NCBI GenBank assembly: GCA_020086605.1
Contig: JACBWW010000017.1
Coordinates: 10,294,424 to 10,358,423, forward strand
Direction: 5' to 3'
Source: Lanius collurio
Lineage: Eukaryota; Chordata; Aves; Passeriformes; Laniidae
DNA: 64,000 nt
How positions within the stretch are numbered: position 1 is the stretch's first letter; each line of letters starts with the position of its first letter. The translations under genes and the position numbers were made by a program. The notes under the pieces are model-generated. The model worked only from the letters and a program-made list of their open reading frames with translations, had not been told where the DNA came from and made no database searches. Below, piece after piece: positions 53,801-64,000 of this stretch.

Positions 53801-56249
53801 CTTCCCTCATTTCAGGCAAAAAATATCTGCAAAAGCAATTACTAAAAGCATTTTTTTTTGAAAGCAGTGCCTTCCGCTGAGTAATATTTGGACCCAAAAT
53901 ACCAATAGGAACATTTTTGTCTTGCTCTTCACAAAGACAGCATCTCCAGGATCTCTGTATTTGGGTTTTTAGCAGCTGGTATGTGCTTCTTCTGTGCATA
54001 TTCTTTCGAAGTATGAAACACACCACACTGATTAGAGCAGGCTGTGATGAACACCTTAATTCCAAGCACAGAGAGCTGCTCTGTAATGGACAAAAAGTCA
54101 CGTGCCTTTAACTATACCTATGGGGAGGTTCAGCTCCTCACCTAGGCCTAAAATTTATTGTTCAAACTTGTATTTAACCTGAACTTTAAATTATTCTCTA
54201 CTCTAAAGAAAAAGAATAAAGAATCAACAAATAAGGGAAAACGTATGGGCTTTACTTTGGCTGTGAGTTATTAAAAATATAAATTTTTGGGGGGGTATTT
54301 TCTTTGTTTATGTACAAAAAAAATCATTTAATTCTGTCATGAAAGCTAATTTAAAATTTTTATTTTCTTTTAGATTTCTTCTCTCCCCCTCCCAATACCC
54401 AAATAAAAAGGTTAAGAAGTGGAGTTTGACTTCTGTGTTCCTGAATTTTCTTTAAAAGTCATGGAGCTGTCAGGATGGTGAGTTATTGGTTGTCAATAAA
54501 GTAACTATTGATCATAATCTTCCAAAATTCATCCTTCATATGTGTATAAGAACAGAATATGCTGTGAACTGCAGAACAGAATTAATTACTTTGTCCCCGA
54601 GGGAAGAGCAGATAATTACCAAATAACATTTCTATCAAAGCTGTAGCTAAGTCCTGAGTATTACGTGAAGCAAATTCCACACTCCTACAAAATGAATAAA
54701 CTTGTTGGTACTTTCACACAAATTAAGCCTTGCAACATTTCAGTAAAAATCCCATTAGGAATGTCCTCATTTTTATAATTAATTTGAATTTCTTTAAAGA
54801 CAAAGGCAAAATAAATGTTGGAAAGTGTAAGCATATATTCAGGAGTCTTGTGCTTTCCTGTGAATATTTTTAACACTGGGTTTATGTTGTTATTTTTTAA
54901 GGATTCTTTTATCACTTGTTGATCAATGTAATTTAGAAGACTTTTGTAATGCTTTCATATTGTACTGGGATTGTTGAAATACAGATTTTGGAAAGCAGTA
55001 TTGTAGTGAAGGGATAATTTATGCTTTGCGCTAATTCCCTCCTATCTATTGACATAAATTACAGCTTTGAGAGGAGATGCTTGAAGCTCTCATTACTGTA
55101 TGTACCAGCTTGAGCTCAAAGAGCAGAGGACATTTTGCAGCTGAGATTTTGCAGCTAACATTTCACAAGACATCCAAACTGTTTGGATTCCTACAGAATC
55201 CGGTGGAGATGACTTTGTACAAATGCTGCACCAGGAATAATTTCTGCAAAGCCAATTCTCTGTTTCAGAATGCAGAACTTTTTATTGGAAGAGGTTAAAT
55301 TATTTATTGGAAATAAACTGCTCAGCAAATGTAGCTTTTTTGCCTTGTTTGCAAGTTAAGATCTGATTCTGGAACCCATTAATGTACTTGTTATTCAGAA
55401 GTCTTTTCCTATAAAATGAAATATCCTGCTGTGCAATCTGTCTACTCTGTGTGGTACAGGGCTGGTCACCTCCACAGCACATGGCACAGTTACTGCCTAG
55501 CTACAGCTCAGTGAACAGGGGTGTAAATGTATTTCCCAAGTCACCTACCACAACATGCCCAAATTAAGTGAAGTCAGACCTTTTGTCCGAAAGGAAACTT
55601 AACTCACAACTTCAGAAGTTAGGCCATTCCTGCAAGTGCTTTAATGAACAGTGAAATCACATCTGAGGTGGTATTTCTTGGCAGCTGAATTACCACCTCA
55701 GGGCTAGATTATAAGCACACTTCTTTTGTCTTGACTAATAGAGTCATCCTCAGCTACCCCTCCCCAGTGCCTCAGCCAGCGGAGGCTTGGTGGTGAACAC
55801 ACTGAAAGTGCATCTAGAGGGGAAGATGAGAGGACAACAGAGCTGGCTGACTTGTCTCTGCTGCTACAAGAGGCACATGCTACTTCCCTGCATCCTCCTC
55901 TGTTCTCCCTGCTTCTGGCTCATGTGTCTTGCACATCCTTCCCTTCTTCCTCAGTTTGCAAACTTTGGCACCTCTGGGCTCTTCACTGAGACTATTTAAC
56001 TCACAAACCCCTCACAAAACTGCTGGTTTTCTTTGGCTTCCTCAATATTCTGCCTAATTACTGAGCTATATCAGTGCTTACAAGAATTTGCTGAGCGCCA
56101 GAGCTCCTGGATAAGAAAGTTCTCTGAACATACTGGTCTGACTAGTGAACATTTTTGTGTTCAATGACTAGAGAGACTCTTCCATCACACACCTAGTGAG
56201 GAAGATCATTGAATAAAAGATTTTCCATGTAAGTGGTACATTCTGAAAA

Positions 56250-56322
56250 GGAAAGCATAGGAGTTGGACATTGATGGTCCTTGTGGGTCTCTTCCAACTC
56301 AGGATATTCTATGATTGTATGT
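56250..56322 (+). mobile_element. Avian CR1 LINE 3' end
   Basis: The segment reads GTTGGACATTGATGGTCCTT, GTGGGTCTCTTCCAACTCAG, then GATATTCTATGATTGTAT. This is the well-known avian CR1 3' end (GGACTAGATGATCCTTGTGG-like block, the CCCTTCCAAC-like block and the terminal ATTCTATG repeat). The copy is 5'-truncated, as most CR1 copies are. It is closer to consensus than the fragments at 15.75 and 44.84 kb, so it is younger. The 5' boundary is uncertain. Confidence 0.88.
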
Positions 56323-59131
56323 TTAGAAATAATATTCATAGGGAAAAGTGGCTGTACTTGTAATGAGACTACAAGGAGGAAACAATTCCTAATTAATGCC
56401 TTAATTCCTTCTTCCTGAATCAGAGGACTCTAAGTACCCTGCAAGGTCCTTCTAATCTCTGGGCCATGGGAATGTTGTGCTTTATAGGTCCAGAAAATGG
56501 CCTGGAGGGATAAGGATGAGAGGGGACCAAGCACACCACAGTGCGATGCTATTGGATTAACAGCTAAGGGAAACAGATCTGGAAAGCAGAGGGTTATCCA
56601 TAAGCACAATTAAAGGTGTAGTAATGTCAGATTCTTGGGATGGGTAGGAATTATGGATGTGACAGACTTCTAAGTAAGGAATACAATTTTTTTTCAGCTC
56701 AATTGTCTGCTTTTCTTTAAAGAGAGAGAAGCACAACACTGAAGCTCTGGTCACTGAAGTGCTCTGAAACATTAAACACTGACACAGCTCCAGGGAGAAA
56801 TGGATTTTATTTGTTATATATTGCCTAGAACAAAGAAGTGCAGGAAATTTTTTGGACGTTCACAAACCTATTTACTGTGGCATTAGTTTGTACTATATCT
56901 GGGAAAAATACTGGAGCTGGAATCAAGGTCTCAGGACTTGCGAGATTTCCCACAGAAGAATTATGAAACTGTCAGAGAAAAAATACAGACTGAGGAAAAC
57001 ACAGCATGGGAGAATGAGTAGATCAGAAGGATATTTCCAGAATATCTGCTGCAGGTCTGTGGGAACAAACTCTGCTTTTGCTCCAAAATGATTGTGAGCT
57101 TTGAGGATGTGGCTAGTCCTGTGCCAAAGCCAAGCAAATACATTCTGCTATAAAAAAAGCAGCTGCTGTCTTGGAGTACACTGTGAGCTCCTATCTGTTC
57201 TCAGAAGACTGCAGAACATAGCCCTGGGAGCAGTAACAGTGTCTCTGTGGTATAAGCAGAGCTTTCCTGTATGTGACCTGGGAAGATGAACTCTCATGTT
57301 GGAAGGAGAAAGAGAATCTAGGAGATGAAGATTGGCCAAGTGTTTTGAGAATTTAGAGAAACTGAACAAACAGAACATCTCTTTGGCCCTGTGGACTTTA
57401 CTTCTATCCTGGAATGGAATTTTCTTTCTGTACATGAAGCCTTGGTGCAGAGGCCTCCAGAGGAATGTGAAATGTCCAGCAGCTATTTCCTTTGCCTGGA
57501 TCAGGAGAAGGGAGGTGGTGTTAAAATGAAAATGGTGGGGTCTGGAATGTGTTAGGGGAAGGAAGTGAGCCAGCAAAGGCTATTTTCTCCCTTTCCTTAT
57601 TGTCTTCTGGGTGCAAGCCTGAGCAAACCGAGGAAACCTCTGCCTGTCCAATTGAACACTGGTGGTTCCCGGGAGAAGAAAGGGCAGACATTTCAGGAGT
57701 TTACTGAAGCTAATTTTGATGGTCACTTCAGGAGTCAAATTGCCTCCAGCACAGCTCTTCAGTGAGACTGTGTTGTGCAGACACTCTAACCTGACAGAAT
57801 ATGAGAAAAGAGATGGTTAAGAAAAGTATTTTCCTAGTGGCAGCCTAGCAGGTCTTTCTTCTAGGGTTAGTAATTGTTAAGCAGCAATAGGTGGTAGAGT
57901 AACAAAATGTAGCTTATGGACAGTTCGTAACAACAACATATCTTTTAAACATACACATCTTACTGGGATTTGAGAAGGGAAACATGTAATCTAACAGACA
58001 CAACCTCTGAAAGTTGCAGCAGTGGTCAGATATTGCAGAGTTCTCTGCTAGAGTTCTCAGGCCACTGTTTGCTCCAAGTTCAACCAAGTGTCTGTGGGAC
58101 AGTTACCATTGGCTGGGCTTTTTGGCAGTAAAAGACTTGTTTGTTCAGTAATGCAGCTACAGCTAGAAAGATTGGAAGCATCTTTAGGCAACAAAACAGT
58201 GTTTAGGAATTTTATGCTTCCCAGATGGAATGGTGGATATTGAGCAATAGGATCCTGGTGGCCCTCCCCCTGTTTCCTCTCAGGATATTTGTATATAGAA
58301 GATTACAGTCAACTATCATGTAAGAGATCTTTGTAGCCAGGATCTGTAAGCTAGGAATGTGTGGACATAAGTGTCTTTAAGGGAGTAAGGAAGGAAGTAC
58401 ATCAGCGTTGAAGGAGAGAACTGGGAATCTGTCAAATTTGCAAAAAGCTTGAAGACAAAGCCAAAGGTATTTTCTCTGATATATTTGAAGGCTGTAATAG
58501 AAAACATTATGGAGGGGATATTGAACACACAATTCTGTGAGACCCACTAGGCCAGAGAGACCAAGCCTCTGAGCTACAGAAATGGGGAAGAAATTGGTGA
58601 ACCTGGGTTTTGGTTAAGTATGAACCCAACAACCTCATCTTAGAGCCCTGATGAATATTGCTGTTCCACTGACAGGATCATTGACCTGGCTGATCCAGAA
58701 AGGCTATGATGACATACCATGAACACTTTAGGACTAACACAGCAAGGTGCTTTAGGAGCAGACCAACAGAGTTTTCTGAAAACGTTTGTGCAGCACTACA
58801 GGTGACACAGGGAAGATGAGTGACAGGGAGGAGGGGGACTCCTGTGCGTGACTGACAGACGTTCCTCAGCTTTGTTGTTGGTGAAGGACACAGCTTCCCT
58901 TGGGGTAAACAACTGCCAGCAGCATTGCATGCTCAGGTTTACTGAGCCTTTCTGCATAGTTTTCAAATATGTCTTTGGTAGTGGCATCTTACCTTGTGTT
59001 TCTGTTGCAATACACCTGCAATTGATGCAACTTAGAACCCCTTTTTGCTTGGCTTATACTCACAAAGAGTGATATTTTCATGGACTCAGACAGAATGAGA
59101 CTTTAATTGCAGATAAAAGCAGATAGTATTG

Positions 59132-59152
59132 ATATTATTATTATTATTATTG
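59132..59152. repeat. (TTA)n microsatellite
   Basis: About seven TTA units, followed by an imperfect TTG-rich stretch to about 59172. It creates an artificial poly-Ile stretch in one frame. Confidence 0.85.
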
Positions 59153-60796
59153 TTAATATTTTTGTTGTTGTTGGCCAGTTTGCAAATGAGAAATATATCC
59201 CTGCTATAAAAAGTTTTGGACATGTAGTGGAAAACATAAACAAATGTCATCAGCCCTTGGGTGATCATTTCTACTGTATAAATAATATTATGATAAATTC
59301 ACAGGGTGTGTTATCTCTAATGAATAATTCAGCCAGTTGCAGCTGTAATGAGGAATGCAGTGGAAACTCAGTAACCGAACATGTATTTTGTGGTGTCTAT
59401 TACAAGACCTTAGGCAAAATTTTACCAATCAGGTCTTATTCCTCAGGGCTTTCTTTCATGTCTTGGAATCTTTAGTATTTATTTATATGGGGAAGGCGGA
59501 AATGGAATTGGTTGATTTTTTTTTCCCAATGTGCATTACTCTGCTTCATTTACTTTGACAGAGCAGTTTTGTGAAGAATGATACACTTGAAATATTAAAC
59601 ATTTTGCTAGATGCCTGATCTTGCACTCCCTCTCTGTGCTGAAATAATTCATTTTGATGTCTATATGATTTTTGCACACAAAAAAATTACAAGATCAGGG
59701 CCTAAATTTTTAACAATTTGTTATACCAATAACAGAAAAATCACACTGAGATAATTGACCTTGACTTCTCACACATGCATGCCTTCTTATCTTACCATGT
59801 AGAACATCCAAGATGGTTAAATCTGTTGCCTTGCAATAGCAACCAGGAGGACTGATATTTGAGTGGCTGCTGGAAGCAAAATGATTGCAGCACCAAACAT
59901 GAATTGTGAGTCTGTTGATAACATGCAACCCATGATAAGAAAGGCACGCTTTTCTTATTAATTATTTATATTTGAAATGAACCTATAATATTCTAACAGA
60001 GGCAAGGTTTGTAGGGAGATATAACTGGGAATCAGTTGGGCTAATAAATAACATACAGAAATGAGTTTTAATTAGATTAGAAAAATGTTCTAAAAAAATC
60101 ATTGTGTATGAGATGAAAATGAATAAACACACAGCATCTCAACTATTCTTTTTCACAATAGTGGGTTGATAACGGAGACTTAAGCAACTATTAGTACCTG
60201 TGCAGTAGGCTGATTTTTTTGCACAAAGGTAAATCTAACAATCGGCATATCTGAAGGTGGCCCTTTTGCAACCACAGCCTTCATGAATTTTAATATAACT
60301 TAGAATCCTGATTTATGTTGGGATTGTCCAATTGTTCTGGAAAAAAAATAAAGTCCATGCTGAAAAATGAAGGATAACAAATAAGTGGAAGTTGATTTTT
60401 TTTTACCAGTACCACGGAAAGGTTACAAAGTTCACTCCTTTTCATAATGCCATTCCATAGCAGTACAGGAAACCTGTGCTGGCTTCAGTGTCAATCACTG
60501 TTTAGAAATGTCACCAATAATTTGTACTCTGGAAGTGCTCAATGTGTGAACCCCTGGCTCTAATTGGATCACTGATTTCATCTAAATCTTGTCCTGTCAG
60601 CAGCTCAACAGTAGGTAGGATATTGAAGCTCTAATGAATCCAGTAATAACTTTAAATTGCCAGCCTGGATTATTTAAAATTTTTATGATGTTGAAAATAG
60701 TTTTTCTTTCCTGAGGAAAAAAATAATCTCCAATTAGTTCTTAAATAACTATGCTAAATTACTGACCCAGCAAGTGAGACATAGGTGTTTTAGGGG

Positions 60797-60817
60797 TGTG
60801 TGTGTGTGTGTGTGTGT
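60797..60817. repeat. (TG)n microsatellite
   Basis: About ten and a half perfect TG units in unique sequence. It is a typical dinucleotide microsatellite, likely length-polymorphic. Confidence 0.95.
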
Positions 60818-63800
60818 ATCTGAGTTCCCTCAGTAGAGAAAATTAGAAAAAGAAAATTAGGAGATAAAGATTTCTAGATAAGTTGTATCAGAAAAATATG
60901 ATTTCATGCTTTGGTCTAGCAAGCATAGAACTAATTATGGAAGTAAGCCTTTTTTCTGAGAAACAGGGGTGACAAATCCTATATTGTTTCAGTAGCTGCT
61001 TAGGTGAGATAGAGGGAGTGCTGCTTTTCCAACTTCTTAGTTTCTTACCCTGGTTGTCTGATGAAATGTGATGAGATATGCAAATAGTGCTGTTTGTCTG
61101 TGTCCGTCTGTCTGCCTACTCATGTCTTCACCCAAGAATTTTAGAAGTTGTGATGAAAGTTTAGCAGATTTGACAAAGGATTAAATGTATCAGACATATC
61201 AAATGTATTCAAATTTAATGTTTACCAGTGTAGAAAGATCCTCTCCAGAAGAGACAGTTCAGTCCACACCAGCCTGCTCCCACCTATGCTGTGGCAGTGA
61301 GAGAGCCATCCTGCCTGTCTGGGCTCCTGGCCACAGAGGTGCTGACAGTGAGTGAGAATGAAGCCCTGCACTATCAATGCCTCTATCCCCTGCCTACTCA
61401 CAAGATCTGGTAAAGGCTTCTTAATGATAAAAGGAAATATCTCAGGCTGTGGTAGTGGGCAGTTCCCACTTTAGGAGCCAAGGGCAGACAGAGCAGCATC
61501 ATGGGGAGCAGAGAGGATGAGGAAAGCTTCTGGAAGCACCTGGGGTCTCAGTAGGTGCAGGGACATGGAAAGCAGCTGCAGCTAATGCAGGAACATGGCA
61601 GGGAAGTACTGGGTGATGCCACACGCCAGTGGTTTGGGCTTGCACTTGTGGGGAAGATTTAGGGATGTGGTGGTGTGAGATTAAGAAGAAATGTAGAGTT
61701 ACTGGTGATACTGGAGAATACAGGATACAAATTCAATGGCAACAAGCCTTCACTAGCTGTGCAACACATGGAACAGTTGGGTTAGATTTGCTTTTTTTGG
61801 ATATGACTCATTTCTTCCTTGAGATTTTTGTGCTGCAGTCACACTGCCTTAAGATATAATGCAGCAGGAGCTACCACTGAGATGCAGCATGAATACTTGC
61901 AAGAACTCCAGAAAGGATGTTCTCGTGTATCTCTCTCTAGGCTAAAGCAAAAGGTGTTTTTCACAAGTAAGACACAACTTTTTTATTCTCCAACTACAGA
62001 AGTGCATATCTTGTATCATAAAGCTGAACAAGGCTTACACAACCCATAATTACAATAACATTATAGCTTCCTTGTCCTCAGAGCTGAACATGTATTTCCA
62101 AAATATATGTGCTCTGTCTGAAGACATGAGCCTCATCTATTTCTGCCCCTGCTATTATGCAGTCTTAGTAAAGCAAATGACCTAGAACTGAGAACAACTT
62201 TTAAGGCATTGAATTTATCCTTCAGCAAATTATGGACCATATTTTTTGTTGCATATGGAGCAGTCATTTGAATGATCACGCTGACTTAAGTATTTGTCCA
62301 CCCTGACCTTTCTTTGTGCTGCTATAAACAATAAAAAATAATTGTCAAGTAATAGCTAATCCTGCATTGTATTTATAATTTCAGTTTTTCCAGTTCAAAA
62401 TTTTCAAGTTCAAAATATTTTCATGACAAATTACATCTTTTCTTAATGATTATCTCATCATTAAGATTTGAGTTTCTGATATCCTTATGTGACATTCTTT
62501 TTTTTAGTTCAGCTCCAGCTATACCTTCACTTACTACTCTCAGTATTTGATCTCTTTCCTGAATTCTTGCAATATTTAAATGCCAATACACTTCATTTTC
62601 CTGTGGTCTCAAATAATTGGAATTTGGTCACCTCTGGCCACATAGAAGAATAGCTTGATAGAATTAAAAAAACAAACAAAAAACCCACATGTATTTCCTA
62701 GCCCTGGAAAAGCAGAAGAAGGTCTTTGTATGTGCTTGACTTACTGAACTCTCCTGAACTGATTGTTCAATACATCTGTGATTGAGTTGTACTTCTAACA
62801 GCATGCTAAGACACTGAGAGTCTAGGATAGAATCTTTCAATTATTGTTTCATGCCAAATAAATGAATGTTGGACAGAATATTGCATTTCACTATGTCATT
62901 AGATTTTAATGTGCCTTCATTCAGTCTCTTAATTCCTTCAGCTTGCTTTGTCTCAGTTCCCTTTGATTTGCCCACATCCTCCTGATGCTGAAGTATCCAA
63001 AAGAGAGGAGAGGAAAGCGATTACAGAAGCAAGATAAACTTGGAATGTAGGAAGCTGCGGTTGAATTATTTTATGTGTAAGCTGAGTTGGAAACTGCAAG
63101 CACAGTACAGAAAGAATATATTCAGATTTTGCCTTGCAAGAAAAGGAAGAGACTCATATGAAAAATGACCACAAAAGGAAATGGGTAGCTGAAGAACAGG
63201 AGGACGTAAGCCTGCCACCTGCCTCCTTTGAAACGAAGTAGCTGGTGTATGCATGTTTTGCTTGGATTCATTTCAGCCCAGCTTTCTAAACTTCTGCTTT
63301 CCTTACTCTTGGCTACTTTCATGGTAGGATTTCCCCAAAGATCCGTTATTATTTTGCCTCAGGTAAGTCAGTTCCTTTATGCTGCTGCATCAGCCAGAGC
63401 TGCACTTCTGTGAGCAAATTTACATGAATTATGAAGAGTGGAAAGGAGAAGGAGAAAAAAAATCCATTATCAACACTTATATTGTAAGTGTCTGATAACT
63501 GTTTTAATAACTGTACATTTGTCTTAAGGATCAGAGACTCCAAAGACAAGTATGTGGATTTACAGCTTGTTTTCATTGCTTTGTGTATCTGTAGGTGGAG
63601 GAGAAAAAATAAACACAGATAACACCAAATGGAATGAGTGACTGGAAAGCTAAACTCCTAAGCTCCTTTGAGATATTTTATCCAGCTAGTGAACTCTTGC
63701 TTGAGATATGCAGTAAAGGCTAAAGAAGCAGTATTATTTAATTACATAATATTTGCAATGTAAATGTTGATAAATTAGTTAATGGGCTGGATTCCTTCCC

Positions 63801-64000
63801 TGCATAGGGCTGCTGAGAATGACAGTCCTTGGAGGAGAAGTTGCAGCATAAAATGCCTGCAGCTTCCCTTGTACCTTCATTGGAGACACCAAGGGCAGCC
63901 TACATGACTGGCTGAGGGAAGAACAAAGAATACGCTTTTCTAGTGGCGTGCTCTGATATCAGTTTTCCCACTTCCCACTTATCCTAGCAGGAATTTCAAG

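Larger units (their letters stand above)
45251..56249. other. Intergenic DNA between two CR1 insertions
   Basis: No recognised protein-coding gene. It contains the candidate two-exon transcript end at 46754-47235, a 15-base T run ending at 46748, a 19-base T run (47814-47832) and otherwise unique AT-rich sequence. Somewhat GC-richer patches at about 47.6-48.4 kb and 52.0-52.8 kb carry overlapping open frames on both strands, none recognisable. Confidence 0.6.
56323..64000. other. Intergenic DNA to the window end
   Basis: No recognised gene. It has a short (TTA)n array near 59132-59152 and a (TG)n array at 60797-60817. A slightly GC-rich patch lies at about 61.25-61.63 kb. Open frames of 120-142 codons (57148-57576 minus, 59107-59475 plus) resemble nothing known; the latter starts in the TTA array and encodes an Ile run from it. 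No sign of a first exon of NRP1 (signal peptide, CUB domain) is present. Confidence 0.65.

Noticed and set aside
57148..57576. 142-codon minus-strand frame
   Set aside because: No recognisable domain or splice context; overlapping plus-strand frames are equally open.
59107..59475. 122-codon plus-strand frame with an Ile run and hydrophobic start
   Set aside because: The apparent membrane segment comes from the TTA/TTG microsatellite; the rest is unrecognised.

Overview
This is vertebrate nuclear DNA, almost certainly from a bird. It is AT-rich with sparse interspersed repeats. The recognisable repeats are avian or amniote types: a CR1 3' tail with the ATTCTATGATT terminal motif, two much older amniote-type CR1 fragments, and a solo endogenous-retrovirus LTR of a family I know from Neoaves including songbirds. 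There are no operons, ribosome-binding sites or bacterial-type genes.

Region by region. Bases 1-6.8 kb hold the 3' end of PARD3 (partitioning-defective 3, the PAR-3 polarity scaffold) on the + strand: part of an intron, the penultimate coding exon (1265-1392), a 3.3-kb intron, the last coding exon (4688-5081, stop TGA at 5079-5081), and a 3' UTR with a proximal (ATTAAA, 5882) and a distal (AATAAA, 6768) poly(A) signal. The last 173 codons of the protein are present and intact. About 140 bp past the distal signal lies a 185-bp uninterrupted homopurine tract made of (AGAAG)n and then (GGAGAA)n.

From about 7.1 kb to the end I find no protein-coding gene I can name. The remaining 57 kb reads as intergenic DNA downstream of PARD3. 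In human the next gene on this side is NRP1, transcribed in the same direction, so this is probably the PARD3-NRP1 interval; NRP1 itself is not visible here. The interval contains an L2/MIR-like tail (10.46 kb), an old CR1 fragment on the minus strand (15.75-16.07 kb), a GC/CpG-enriched block between two long opposite-sense homopolymers (17.0-18.3 kb), a degraded CR1 tail (21.45 kb), a complete solo LTR (26.13-26.71 kb) with a near-matching 5-bp target duplication, an old CR1 fragment on the plus strand (44.84-45.25 kb) and a younger avian CR1 tail (56.25 kb). Several A/T homopolymers and small microsatellites are also present.

Two places look like possible unannotated exons, both unproven: 31600-31729, and the pair 46754-46821 / 46900-about 47235. 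The pair has good splice sites, a 78-bp intron, a continuous short reading frame and a downstream AATAAA. I found no clear new biological system. The items most worth checking are these candidate exons, the homopurine tract at the PARD3 3' end, and the GC-rich block at 17.3-18.25 kb.
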